64,000 nucleotides of DNA, taken from assembly GCA_015680685.1 (NCBI GenBank), contig MNCI01012713.1, positions 466,199 through 530,198 of the forward strand, written 5' to 3'. A program made the translations under genes and the position numbers. Shown here one piece after another: positions 11,460 to 22,660 of the stretch; the first letter of the stretch is position 1, and every line of letters begins with the position of its first letter. The notes under the pieces are model-generated. The model was not told the origin of the DNA. It did no database searches and saw only the letters and a list, made by a program, of their open reading frames with translations. Source of the stretch: Gnetum montanum (taxonomy: Eukaryota; Streptophyta; Gnetopsida; Gnetales; Gnetaceae).

Positions 11460-12620
11460 TTACTTTGGCTCATGGAAAGGCTTTATTTGTTGGATGTTAA
11501 CCAACTGCTTTTTGTTTGGGCTTTTAGGTTTGTATATGATCATGGCCCTAGAAGCAAAGGTTTCATTAATTATATAAGGTTCCTCCCACAATGTTTGGAA
11601 TTTTGTCTTTTGGGGTACGTGTGTAGCATTCCAATAGAGAACCTTATTATAAGATCATGACGTTGCTTGTTGAATGCCTTGTGCATTTCATTCAAAGACA
11701 GGGCTACTAATCAATTTTCATCTAGCACATTGAGGTTGATCAATATTTCTTTTTATGCTAAACTTAGGTCATGATACAAGTCATGGGCTGTTGAGAGTAT
11801 ACAAAGTTTGGATTGAATTGGAAGCATTGGAAGTTTTCTGTACACTAACTTGTAGGGAGAGTAGTCAATAGGGAGTTTCCATGTTAAGCGGTAGACCCAA
11901 AGGGCATCGTTGAGTTTTGTGCTCTAGTCTCTCCTATATTTTCTAATAGTTCTTATTAGAATCATTGTAATCTCCTTGTTAGTCACCTCTACTTGATCGT
12001 TGGCTTGGGGGTGATAATGTGTTGTTAATTTATGTTCAACCCCCAAGTGTTACATGAGTTTTCAAAAAGTGAGGCCTATAAAATGGGTTCCATTGTCAGA
12101 AATTAATGCACGTGGCACCCCAAATATGTTCACAACATTTTGTTGTACAAATTGAGTAGTAGTAGATGATGTACAGTTGGTGATGGTTGCTGCATCTACC
12201 CATTTTGTACAGTAGTCAACGACAACAATTATATACACCTTCTCATTGGACATGGATGTGATGGAACCCATGAAATCTATGCACCATATGTCAAAGGGTT
12301 CTAGTGGTCGAATCCACTATTGAGGATCCTCCTTTCATGCAGTTATCCTATCATCTCGTTAACAGGATTCATAGGATCAGATAGATCAATGGGTGTCCTT
12401 GAAGATTATGGGCCAATAGTATCTTGCCATCAAGATTTTTATGGTCATGCATCTCCTAGCATAGTGGCCTCCACAAGGGCCTTCATGAGCATCTTGGAGA
12501 AAGTGTAATTGATCTACATCAAGTACACACCAGTGAACTAAGCCATTTGCACACACCTTGTAAAGGTGTTCATTAATTTCCATGAAGTGCTTAGCTCGAT
12601 GAAGAAATTGTTGTTTCTAC
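11460..12620 (-). pseudogene. Element A integrase
   Basis: Minus-strand Ty3/gypsy integrase in pieces. The N-terminal zinc-binding part (12386-12583) contains HxxxGGH-type residues followed by a ...RCMTIKILMARYYWP block. The catalytic core (12062-12271) reads DYCTKWVDA and later FGVPRALISDNGTHF, which contains the second acidic residue of the D,D35E set. The third acidic region (PYHPQAN..EVTN type) lies near 12000-12050 with a stop. The family inserts element cDNA into chromosomes. Frameshifts separate the parts. Confidence 0.75.
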
Positions 12621-14100
12621 TTGTGGTCCAGATCTTGTGGCAGCTTCTAAGTGAGAAGATAAGTGAGGACACCATCATACCATTTTAGTTCCATGGCATT
12701 TGTTCATTTATTGCAATGGCAAAGAGAAGTTCATCAGAAAATTGGTTAGAGAGTAGACTCTCCTTCTCGTTGTTATCCCATTGTAACTGAGATAAGTAAT
12801 CAGTGACCACATTCTCAGTTTTCTTTCAATCTACCATTGTAAGATTGAATTCCTACAAGATCACCAGCCACCATATAACATGAGGGCTTACTATTGGCTT
12901 ATTCATGAGGAGACAGATGGCATTGTGATTAGTGTGCAGAAACATTTTATATCCAAGCACATAGTGCTTGAACTTTTCTAGAGCATTCACCACCACCATT
13001 AGTTCTTTCTCCATGGTTTCTTAATTTAGTTGTGCAACCACAATGCTTTGACTAGCATAGTGGATGTAATATGGATGTTTCTTATTGTCCAACTATGTAA
13101 GCATGGCCCACAAGGCATAGTTAGATGCATCTATCATGATATGGAATGGTTTGGACTAGTCACGTGCTCGTAGAATTGCAGTTTCTATGAGCTTTTATTT
13201 GAGGCTTTGTATTGCATTTTTACATTCCTTAGTCTAGATGAATGGAGCATCTTTCTTTATCAGCTTGACCAATGGTTTTGCGATCTTAGAGAAATTCTCT
13301 ATAAATCGATGGTAGTAACTAGTGTATCTAAGGAATGATCGAACATCTTTAACAATTTTTGGTTGATGGGTGATTCCTTAGATGATCCTTCTCTTTTTAG
13401 GGTCTATCTTGATCCCTTCCTACGAAGTTTAGTGCCTTAATACAATGCCTTCTTGAATCATGAGATGCATCTTTTGCTAATTGAGCCACAAATTTGTCTC
13501 CACACATCTTTTTAGTACTTGCTAAAGGTGGTCCAAGGCTTGCTCAAATGCAGTGCCATAAGTGAAGAAGTCATCCATGAAGACTTCTACTACACTACCT
13601 ATTTGCTGCTGAAAGATGCTTAAGACTAGGCATTGGAAAGTGGTAGGAGCATTGCATAGACCAAAAGGCATCTTGCAATATGCAAAGGTCCCCCAGGAAC
13701 TTGTGAATGTTGTTTTGGCCTAATCTTTTGGTGTAAAGCTTGATTTGGTTATAGCCACTATAACCATCTAGAAAACTATAATAGTAATGCCTAGATATGG
13801 TATCCAACACCTAATCAATGAATGGCAATGGAAAATGATCTTTGAATGTTGCCATGTTTAACAGCTTGAAGTTGATACAAACCTACCATTTACCACCTCT
13901 CTTTAGCATTATCATGAGTGGGATGACCCACTTGCTATTTGTAATGGGATAGATGAAACCTACCTTAAGGAGTTGCTTAATTTCTTCTTTGAAAATTTGC
14001 TTCAATTTTGGGTTCAATCGCCATTGTGGTTGCCTACTTGGCTTTATGGATGAATTAGTGTCAATGTAATGTTAGCATATCCGTAAATCAATTCTATTGA
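12620..14100 (-). pseudogene. Element A reverse transcriptase and RNase H
   Basis: Minus strand, broken. The RT palm region holds FLDGYSGYNQI (13595-13810) and, at about 13570-13590, EVFMDDFFTYG: the FMDD form of the catalytic YxDD box typical of Athila-type elements. The RNase H region (about 12800-13100) includes ...LGYKMFLHTNHNAICLL and WWLVILQEFNLT. These would copy element RNA into DNA and degrade the template. At least two frameshifts and several stops make it dead. Confidence 0.75.
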
Positions 14101-15010
14101 GTTCAGGATATGACCAAGTAAAGGCTATTGACCATTTGTTGACCACTTTCAACAGTTTTGCTTTCGGTTTAGGAAAACGTTTCGCATTGAGTATGACAAG
14201 CTTCCCATTCTTTAAGAATGCATATTCTAGGCTGGCAAGTAGAGTTTTCAACTCTATGGGCTCTTGCTTAAAATTCTTAGGGATCTCCAACTCTCCCTAA
14301 TTGGTATCATCATTTTCATTATTAGAGAGTTGGTAATGACCTTACTCTAGTTCATCCATGCTTGCAACATAAGCGCATGTCAAGCTCTAAGCAAGTTCCA
14401 TGCACATTGTGGTACTGTCAGAATTAGTGGTCAAAAATTGGATACCCTCTTATTTTATGGCTACTATATATAGACACATTTGAATATCTACCTCTTTTCC
14501 ACACTGCTGGCATGCAGGAATAGATGCAAATTTTATGGACAAGAGTTTTTGCATGCAATTACACCCTGTATTACTATACACGATGCATGGAACTCATCTC
14601 TTTGCAATCTTTCCAAATGCATTTTCCTTTGATATCTCTAGGGAAAGATCTCTGATGCCCATTCTTACATTAACAATGCTTAACCATGCCCTTCTCATAA
14701 TGATTGGGAAGTCCCCCTTGCACTTTTCAACCTTGATTATTAGGAAATCGGTAGGATAAGACCACCCATAGATAGTGGACATAATTTCTTTGACTAGTTC
14801 CAATGAAATAGTGATGGAGTAATCTACCACTTCCAATATGATATTGCTCTTCTTGAAAGGTGGTAAGTTCTAGATAGTACATCTCATGAGAAATCAAGTT
14901 CATACCAAAACCTAAATCACAAAAATCCTTACATGGTTCATTCCTAGCAATTTGTAGATAGATAAGAGGACTCCCAAGATCAACTAATTTCCTAGGAATG
15001 TTTCTAGCCT
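14100..15010 (-). pseudogene. Element A aspartic protease and pol linker
   Basis: Minus strand. The catalytic motif is CDLGFGMNLIS (about 14900-14945), keeping D-L-G. 14594-14836 encodes GWSYPTDFLIIKVEKCKGDF and the GRAWL-like flap-distal block (seen as RRAWLSIVNVRMGI). The linker 14072-14290 includes the FAWSYPEL-like motif that opens the RT module. The protease processes Gag-Pol in this family. Frameshifted relative to RT. Confidence 0.7.
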
Positions 15011-16240
15011 AAATCTAGTTAAATACAGTATGGGTGAGCATAATGCTATGGATTTAGGGTAGCATTTGGTTTGAAAGGGACCCCATGAAATGATTTGTAG
15101 AGGATGAAGCAGGTGTAGGGTGATCAACCACTTGAATTTGCGAGGGCTTTCTAGGACTATTAGGTTGGAATAATGATCTTTTACAAGCACAAGGTTTTGA
15201 ACCCATCAATTGATGAACTATTTGTAGATTAATGGCTCTGGTAGCATTATTTTGTTGCGGTTGGGCTGGAAGTTCATCCTATATGAATGGAGCAGGTGGT
15301 AGTTGAGTTGAGGATGGAGGAACAAGTGCAAAAATAGGAGGAGGATAAGGATAAATTGTGGCATCCCTCTTGGAATGTGGAGAGCAAGCTCTGTCATATT
15401 TGGGAGGATGGTAGTGATGTTGGAAAGGAGAAACATGACTGGAAGAGTCACGTTGAGATAGGGGTTGTTGGACATAATACCCATATGAATCTAGTTGCTT
15501 GTAAGGGTATTACTACCTTGGTGGTGGCATCTCCCATGACTATGGTTGGTGCCACTATTGATATTACTTGTACAGTTGTGGTGATGCTCCACTTGGATAA
15601 TATTGTTGTTGTTGATGGAACTTCTTAAGATTGCCTTGAGGATAAGGTAACCTTCTAGGTGCTTACCTCCTTGGTAGTTGTGGATTTAGAGCATACATCC
15701 CAGATTCTTGTAAGTGTGACACAATGGGGCAACATCCCTTAGGATGTTCATATTGGCAGATGTCACACCCACCATCATCATTTGACTTAGTTTCTATAAC
15801 TTCATCTACTATAGCAATTTTGCCCTTACCCCTTTAGTAGGCACATTCAGCTTCTTTTTACCTCCTACAGTTTCGATCACTACTCTGCTCTCTTGATTCT
15901 TCAATGATTTTCAGAGTAGTTTGAAATTTTTCATCTAATGAATCCCACATTTTATCCACCTTGGCCAAAATTTCAAACATAGGTTTTTTGGATTGGCAAG
16001 GTCTTTCTATTTACCACCTCATCAAGAGGTGATTCCTCTTCACTATTACAAAATCAAACTTCCCTCTTTCTGATGGCGGGATCTTTGTTGTATTCATCTA
16101 CACTTTCATGTTTTCTTAGCTCTTCTTCATCCTTTGCTACCTACTTAATTAGCCTTTGAATCTAATGGGCTCTGAGTTTTGATAGTCTCCCTTGGGCATA
16201 GACCCCAAGAGTTCTCCTCATTTTTTGGCTAAGTCCATCT

Positions 16241-16300
16241 ATGATATGGGAAGTTGTTCCTATTAAGAATAACCATGATATGGGAAGTTGTTCCTATTAA
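16241..16300. repeat. 33-bp tandem duplication in A gag
   Basis: A 27-base sequence starting ATGATATGGGAAG is repeated with period 33. The period is a multiple of three, so it would have added 11 codons in frame. Confidence 0.8.
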
Positions 16301-17277
16301 GTATTTTCCCATGGTGGTGTCCAAGGGTTCATGGTTTCCTTGCTTCCATCCTTGGATCTACCTTCTTAGGTTATACACTCTGAAATGCATGTAATACTTA
16401 TCGTTAAATAGCTTGAACATTATAGTCCACCGGTAGATGGATTCTGGCTCAAAGGACCAATACCAGCTTTCTACTTCCTTGATAAGTCTCCTAGGAAATA
16501 GCTTTATTTTCTACCAATTTTTTTTCATATTTTTTGAGGCACAAGCATCATGAAAAGCTTGAAAATGTGTCTATGGATCAGAATTATATCCCCCCTCAAA
16601 TCTGGGAATATTGTTCATATCAAGTTATCTGATTTGGCTATATTTCACATGCCTAGTTGGAATTTTTACAGCCTCTATAATATTTAGTATGCTTCAAGTT
16701 GCCAAAAAAGGCTCATCATCATCATTATTTTGTTGTCATCAATGATGTCCTCTATTACCGTTTCGTTCATTATGGGCTTCACAATCATCATTATTGTCCA
16801 GTTGTTCACTTTCATTATAGTTGTTCCTTCTATAGCATCTTTTAGAACCAGAAGAGGAAGAGAAGATGCAGATGAAGAGGGTGAAGAAGGAGGATTGCCA
16901 TCACCATGTTATCTGCCAACTCCCCTTTGGTTATCATAGCCACGTTTGTCAGTTTTCTTATCATCTTGATGCTTATCTAAGCCCCTACCTTGACTACCAT
17001 CTTCCCTTAAGCTTGGATTGTTGATAGTGGACTATAGATTTAGGGCCACACCCCCATCACCAGTAATGAGGGGTGGAGAATTTTCATGTTGAGATCCCCC
17101 AAAGGGATGGTCCTCATTATCATCTTGGTTAAGCAATAACAAGGGATTAATGAACCATTTCCCATTCACAAACTCATGATGCTTCTCTTGGTGTTGATCC
17201 CTCCTATGTTGTGTTTTAGTGGGATGGTAGTCTCGGTAGTCGTAATCATGCACAACATACTCCTCTTAAAGATCTTG

Positions 17278-17282
17278 GATGT
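17278..17282. other. TSD of Element C, left copy (GATGT)
   Basis: Pairs with AATGT at 20746-20750; one transition separates them. A's gag reads through when C is removed (compare the 45.2-45.3 kb gag of X). Confidence 0.6.
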
Positions 17283-17337
17283 TGATGGGATGCGATATCA
17301 CATAGGCCCCGATATCGCGTCGTTCCTTGCGATATAA
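17283..17337 (+). repeat. Element C 5' LTR remnant
   Basis: Matches the first 55 bases of the 3' LTR (TGATGGGA..GCGATAT...). The match stops at GCGATAT, where protease-type coding sequence begins at once. The abrupt join within a repeated motif points to illegitimate recombination. Confidence 0.7.
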
Positions 17338-17958
17338 AGCCTGGAACCTACCCCCGCTAAAGAAGAGCAATATTCTTTTAGAGCTGGCTAACCAGTCCAT
17401 CACTATTCCCTTAAGACCAGTGGAGGGTATCGGTAACACTATGTGTGGTTGGTCATACCCAACTAATTTCCTAGTGATACAAGTCAACAATGACAAGGGG
17501 GACTTCCCAATAATAATGGGAAGGGCATGGCTAAGTATTGTGAATGTATGCCTAGGAATCCATGATCTTTCCTTAGAGATATCTAAGGAAAATACTTATT
17601 GAAATATCAAGAAGAAGAAGGTTCCATGCATCACATACAGTGATACAGAGAGTGATAGCGTACAGGAGCATTCAACATCTCTTGAATGCAACCGATGTGC
17701 CTAGAAAGTTAACATAAAAAAGTGCTTGTATGTAGCAACCACACAACAAGAGAACACCTAGTGGTTGACAACTAATGAAGAGAGCAACCCACCAATATGC
17801 ATGGAACTAACTGGGGGACCAACTTGCACCCACAAAGAAAGCATAGATGCACTAGAGCAAGAGTGTCGTTAACTTCCAACCCTTAATCTAAAACCACCAA
17901 TCGAGGGAAGTTGGAAACTCTCAGAAAATCCAAATGAGTACTCCGATAGGAGAATACT
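17338..17958 (+). pseudogene. Element C protease C-terminal part and linker
   Basis: The frame 17327-17602 encodes AWNLPPLKKSNILLELANQ, then GWSYPTNFLVIQVNNDKGDF and GRAWLSIVNVCLGIHDLSL: the substrate-binding and flap half of an Athila-type aspartic protease. The catalytic DLG half is missing upstream. An acidic, threonine-rich linker follows to about 17958 with few stops, making this among the better preserved frames in the window. Confidence 0.65.
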
Positions 17959-19490
17959 AGTCTGTGTGCAATCGACCAACCCTTATCATGAACCTAGAAC
18001 GGTCTATGCACATAGCACATTTGAGAGAGGACGATCTCACTCACTATTTCAGATCTCTCCCTTCCAATTCAGTCATGGGGGAGATGGCCACCTATGTTGA
18101 TCATTTGGGGCCCTCAGTGTTTTTAAATTTTTGTTTTACACATTTTTTGTTTTACAAATTTCTTTAACTTTTCTTATTTTTGTTTTATGACATCATTTAT
18201 ACTTTTTCATTTCTTTGTGTGCCTGATTACTCTGTTTGATTCATCACTTAATAAGTGCTCCGAAGATGGTATGAACTGTATTCCATTAATTGCTAATGTT
18301 TGGTTTTTACCTTTAAGTTATGATGTTGATACTAAGATATGGTTCTTTTGATATAACAGGCAATGAGTCCACATCACCCATGCATCCATAAATCTCTATG
18401 GACTCTCTTGGCTTGGAAATGTACAATCCCTTTCTTAAACAATAAGAACTATCAATGTATTGGTGACTAGGTATTTCTCAAACTAAAGAAGGACTCAAGG
18501 ATTTAAAAGGGTGTGACTTCAAGGGGATTTGATGCACTTGTGCTAGCCATTCTCTTGGGTGCTTGGATGTTTCTTCTTGAGTTTTCCTTGCCATTCCAAT
18601 GTTGCTTCATTTTTGGGAAGTTGAGCCAATCAAAATAAAAATAACAAAGTGAGAATTCAAAGCACACCCCTTAGACGAAATAATTATTTGGGTTACAAGC
18701 ACTAGTTATGGAACTAAAATAAACATGTTCCCTCTAACTAAGGCCCTTCTTGCTTCCTACTTTCTCCTCTTTCATTTTGTCAGAATGGTGGTGGCTCTCT
18801 AGTGAAAGCATTCTTGTTACTTCAAGGGGATGGATGGGCCGAATGTATTAATGCAAAATCACTGAATGTCGGTTGTTTGAGGTCAGATTTGGAATGGGAT
18901 CTACTAAGTCACATTAACCATTAATACAAAAGGGGCTGTACACGACCTTGTTCTTAAGATTCCATTCCATTCTCTTCTTTCCATCCTTCTTTCTCCATTT
19001 ATCACCTCATTGCCGGTTGTATCAGTAGTCCATATTTTGGTGGATGCATTGTTTTCTTTTTGGTAAATTCTTGTGGTTAAGACTTTAACTCTTGCTTCCA
19101 AATGACATTTCCAGAGCCTACGGACTCTTTGAATGTGGGATTGTCAGGGCATTAAGGGCATGGGCCTGCTTTGGGGAGGAACCCACTGGCATTCCTATTT
19201 GGTGCATCCATTAATTTCTTTCCCTTAAACATTTATGCAATCACCAATTATTTTGTTCGTTTCCATCTTTGACATCCATTTTATTGGCATGACTGTTGTT
19301 TCTTTTTCTCCATCTTTGTTATTCCTTATCTTTTTCCATTCTATCGCTACTAGAGGTTCACTCTCAGTCATGGGGGTCCTAGTCCAATTTTTTCAATTTT
19401 CTCCTAACCCCTACACCTCGGGTAGTCACCAGTATTATATCTCTAGATCTGTATCAGCCATATCACAACTTAGCCAATGGACCTTACACC
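17959..19490. other. Element C 3' spacer
   Basis: Opposite-strand counterpart of A's 9.8-11.43 kb spacer. 18074-18110 matches the ATGGGxGAGATGGCCA block of A, and 18355-18370 matches the AGGCAATGAGTCCAC block. The join at about 17958 skips RT, RNase H and integrase. No coding frame is supported. Confidence 0.6.
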
Positions 19491-19498
19491 GAAGCAAG

Positions 19499-19760
19499 GT
19501 ATCAATTGCATTATGATTCATTTACCCTTGCTAATATAAGAACTATGTTGTGTGTGCAGATGACAATCATACAACAACAGATTGGATCTGGAGGGAACAC
19601 TTGGAATGGATTGATGCTGAAGCAATTATGCAAGGGACAAGATTGATGGCATGCTTATGGATGGACAACAAAAGGCTCAATGTTGGCATTGGTAGCAGTA
19701 GACTTTTTCTTTTCTCTCTCTCTTCTCTCTTCTCTCTTAGCTGCCAAATAAGGCTGGATG
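19499..19760 (+). pseudogene. Element C accessory ORF start with short intron candidate
   Basis: CAAG|GTATCA at 19499 and GTGCAG ending at 19559 could bound a 61-nt intron with TGCTAAT in between. ATG follows at 19560, as in A, X and Z env-like ORFs. The frame runs only about 65 codons to near 19760 with a stop and shows no clear homology to A's ORF beyond its start context, so the body is deleted or replaced. Confidence 0.35.
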
Positions 19761-19929
19761 TCAATTATGTATAGTGTTCACTCTTGTTGTCATGAACACT
19801 AGATTTTGCCATGTATTATAATGATGATTTGTTCACATGTCATCCCATTCACCATTAGTTCCATTCTAGTCAATAATCCCATACCTTCCCAATATTTTGT
19901 AAGGAACTCGAGGACAAGTTTTTTATTCA

Positions 19930-19941
19930 GTCATGGGGGTA
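19930..19941 (+). other. Element C polypurine tract
   Basis: GTCATGGGGGTA directly before TGATGGGAC of the 3' LTR; same G-run as the tracts of A and Z. Confidence 0.7.
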
Positions 19942-20745
19942 TGATGGGACGCGATATCGCATAGGCCGCGATATTGCGTCATTCCCTGCGATATCGTGTA
20001 CGCGATATCGCAGCCCGTCTCCAGTTCTATAAATAAGAGGTGCGTTTCCCTTGTTTCCCCATCTAGATCTAGACCTTAGCCAAACTCTAGTAGTTTTTCC
20101 ATTTTAGGGTTAGAATAATTTCCATGTGCTCGCAGTAGGAGTCTCAAAGTGAACAAATCTTTATTCGAGCAATTTTGTACCTGAGCACATAATTGTGTAT
20201 GACAATAAAGGTGAAATTTCTGATAAACCTTGTAGCATATGGACTAAGCTAAAAAGGACTTTAATTACTGTTAAATGTTTAAATGCTTTCTTAGATAATT
20301 AATCTCTCTCAACCCTCAACTCTCATAGTTAAGTGCATTTAATACGATTGCTTAGAGCATGTGCACTATGCTTGGTAACCCAGTAATGAATAGCATTTAA
20401 TAATCCCAGTAGTGTTGCATTGGTTCAGGGTGTGTACGGCAAGTGGGAATAGATACTGATGCTAGGACGATTAAAGCTTAGTTAGTGAAAGTTAGTTACT
20501 TAGTCTCTTCACCCTTTCCTCTCTTAGCATAGGTGATAAAAAGATAAAAGACATAAAAATCATATACTTCAGACTTACTTAACCATAAAACCGTGACAAT
20601 ACAAGTAAGTCTGGGAAGACAACGATTGATTAACCTGAAGTGTTCCATAAGGCGCGTACGCACTTAGTCATTGGAGTTTGACCGGATTGTGCGTGTAATG
20701 CTCGTATTCGTATGGTTGAGTGTAGGGGCACCTCGCCACTCATCA
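19942..20745 (+). repeat. Element C 3' LTR
   Basis: 804 bp, TGATGGG...CTCATCA. Four GCGATATCGC-type palindromes (19951, 19968, 19988, 20002) lie just upstream of a TATA box (TATAAATA, 20028-20035). An AATAAA signal is at 20214-20219 in the predicted R region. Its R-U5 resembles, on opposite strands, the R-U5 of Element A, so the two families share ancestry but differ in U3. Confidence 0.8.
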
Positions 20746-20961
20746 AATGTCTAACTTCTTATGAGTTTGAAGCAGCATCATTGACATAGATCAATCAGGA
20801 GGCATTACAATGTTGCCTTCCATATCACACCATCACAGTTGTTCATCCTGATGTAGGATGAAGGTGAAATCAAGCACATACTCATCTGGATGAGTAGACA
20901 CCACCTTGCATTCTTAAGGGACCAATGGTGTAGAATCATCGCACTTATGAGAAGAAGACAT
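20746..20961 (-). pseudogene. Element A gag, N-terminal part
   Basis: Continuation of gag across Element C. ATG is at 20961-20959 and starts MSSSHKCDD. A similar start, with the ATG lost, is seen in Z near 59798. The segment includes a YVLDFTFILHQDE motif that X and Y also show. Confidence 0.6.
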
Positions 20962-21096
20962 TTTGCAATACATATAAAATATCAGTGTGCTTATGTAATT
21001 ATATTTATTATGAGAATGATGTTGACCTTAGGGTTCATCCAACGATGTTAATGATATTCACTAAACCTAGACAACGCACGTTTCAAACAAAAAGAG

Positions 21097-21114
21097 TCCC
21101 TGGTAAGGGTGTCA
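21097..21114 (-). other. Element A primer binding site (tRNA-Asp type)
   Basis: One base after the 5' LTR the minus strand reads TGACACCCTTACCAGGGA. It fits the complement of plant tRNA-Asp 3' end (TGGCGCCGTTGCCGGGGA) at 13 of 18 positions, most changes G to A. tRNA-Asp priming is known for Athila elements. Confidence 0.7.
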
Positions 21115-21115
21115 A

Positions 21116-22037
21116 TGATGAGCAATGAAGCATACCTCTATACCCAACCATATGAATCATGAAGCGTTCATGCATGATTCAGTTGAATTGCGTAGACTCT
21201 ATGTCTTTTGGTACACTAGTCTTCTAGTAAGTTAACTTTGCCCTAATAGTCATTTGTTGTCTTCTTAACTACACTTATGATGCACATGGTATGGTTAAGT
21301 GTAATCGAGGCATATGATTTTTATTATTTTATGTTTTATGTTTCTAGTTCTTAAAATAGAGAATTGAAGTAATTTAATAACTAATTTAATTTAAGTAATT
21401 AACTAATCTCTATCTAGTCCTAACATATGCACTTGGTTCGACTTTCTGTACATGTTCTAAATCCACATATCCACTACTAGATAACCAAGCACTATGCTAC
21501 TGGGTAAACCAAGCAATAATGCTGCTGGGATTACCAAGTGAATACATGTTTATGCTCGAAGTAGTTATACTTATGTATTTAATCTATTTAGCTTAATTAA
21601 CTTCATAATTACTAAAAACAATAAATGCATAAATGAATTATTAATGTAATCCAAGTGCTACAAGGTTTGATCAAAAGGCTCTTCTTTATTACCGTTCACA
21701 CTAGTGTGTTGAGGTATAATAGTGTTCGAATAAAGATCTATATACTTTCTAACTTCTGTTGTAGGGACTTAGAGAAATATTCCAACTTTCAAATGGAAAA
21801 ACTGCAAGAGCTTTGCTACAACTATCACTTAACTTCCATAAACATGACTAGTGAGCACGTATTTATAGTTTTTATTCTGGAGCTATGTTGATGGGGTCCC
21901 ATAGATGCAGCAAATGCTACATCGATGTAGCCCTATCAACAAGGCAATACCATGTAGATGGGGCTATGTCAATAGGGCCTCATTGATAAGGCCACGTTAA
22001 TGGAGGCCAATTGACATAACACAACATTGATTCATTA
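21116..22037 (-). repeat. Element A 5' LTR
   Basis: 922 bp; pairs with 5344-6259. TATA at 21860-21868 on minus (CTATAAATA). The AATAAAG signal is at 21685-21690. The right terminus is TTCATTA where the partner has TTCATCA, a single transition at the end base. Confidence 0.85.
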
Positions 22038-22042
22038 GAAGG
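22038..22042. other. TSD of Element A, right copy (GAAGG)
   Basis: Perfect match to 5339-5343. Confidence 0.85.
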
Positions 22043-22364
22043 GTCCAAAGTTTAATTTTTAGAGAACTGAACTCTCAACCTACTTAGTTGTAATCTTCTT
22101 CAAGCAGACCTTCATTAGTGTAACTTCAAGATTAGGCCTTGGCCTTGGAGCTTCATCCTACCTAGATTGGCTAGTCTCTAAACTAGGAATTTGTTAGATA
22201 GAATCCAATTTGGGCTCCTCTTGAAAAGGTCTCGTTGCATGTGTTGCCTCAACCACTTATTCTTGGAGCTATTATGTTTGTTGTTGCTAGCCCCTTCCAA
22301 CTCTTATTTGTTGCTCCCTTGGCTGGAAAGGTTGTCCTAGTGGTTCTCCTCTTTTTGGTATCAT
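22043..22364 (-). pseudogene. X env-like accessory ORF, upstream half
   Basis: Homologous to A 9000-9318. ATG at 22364-22362 codes for MIPKRG in place of MAPKGK; an AG lies directly before it (minus ...CGTAG|ATG). The frame is cut after about 107 codons by Element A and continues at 5338. Confidence 0.6.
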
Positions 22365-22656
22365 CTACGATCACAAATATAATCCAAGTTTAGTTATTTT
22401 AGTTTATAGCCCTTAATTCTTTTAATACCGTTATTTTTTTATCAGGTTAAACTTAGGTTTGTTTGTGTTCTAGGTAGGTTTATTTTTTTAATATTATTGT
22501 AATGATCAGCTACTAGAGTTTGTTTATGATCTCTAACCTTGTCTAGGATAATTATCTTAATATTATTTTAATGGATAAACCTTGGAAAATTAGAAAAGTT
22601 TTAGAAAATTTCTTTCATATAAGAAACTTTTGTGGGCCCCATGACATAAAGCTTAC
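22365..22656 (-). promoter_or_regulatory. Putative 292-nt intron before X env-like ORF
   Basis: GT at 22656 (GGAG|GTAAGC across the D insertion point) and AG at 22365. An AACTAAAC branch-like signal is near 22390-22400. Element D is inserted at the splice donor, so the exon side now lies 14 kb away at 36868. Confidence 0.5.
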
Positions 22657-22660
22657 CTCC
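22656..22660. other. TSD of Element D, left copy (CCTCC)
   Basis: Matches CCTCC at 36868-36872. Joining across D gives the same donor context as A (9615-9630) and Z (53345-53360). Confidence 0.85.

Larger units (their letters stand above)
15010..17282 (-). pseudogene. Element A gag, C-terminal part
   Basis: Minus strand. At about 15720-15775 a degenerate CCHC finger (CDICQYEHPKGCC) resembles the short Athila finger. Near 16560-16640 is the capsid landmark with NIPRFEGG and HFQAFHDACAS. Acidic and histidine-rich stretches lie upstream (17032-17253). The N-terminal part resumes at 20746 after Element C. A 33-bp tandem duplication sits at 16241-16300. Confidence 0.65.
17283..20745 (+). mobile_element. 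Element C: plus-strand Athila-like deletion derivative
   Basis: Inserted in A's gag in the opposite orientation. It has about 55 bp of 5' LTR (17283-17337), protease, a linker, the non-coding 3' spacer, a short accessory start, polypurine tract and a full 3' LTR (19942-20745). Gag, primer site, RT, RNase H and integrase are missing. It could move only with proteins supplied by a relative, if ever. Confidence 0.75.
5344..22037 (-). mobile_element. Element A: complete but decayed Athila-like retrotransposon
   Basis: Bounded by LTRs at 5344-6259 and 21116-22037 and a perfect 5-bp TSD (GAAGG). On the minus strand it carries a tRNA-Asp-type primer site, gag (interrupted by Element C), protease, RT/RNase H, integrase, about 2 kb non-coding DNA, env-like ORF and polypurine tract. 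By eye the first 235 bases of the two LTRs differ at about 32 places, mostly transitions, so the insertion is old. No protein is intact. Confidence 0.85.

Noticed and set aside
21116-22037. Reading this LTR as the 3' LTR of an element to its right
   Set aside because: An env-like fragment abuts it on the right, but the GAAGG duplication and restored env-like reading show that the fragment belongs to the host X and the LTR is A's 5' LTR.
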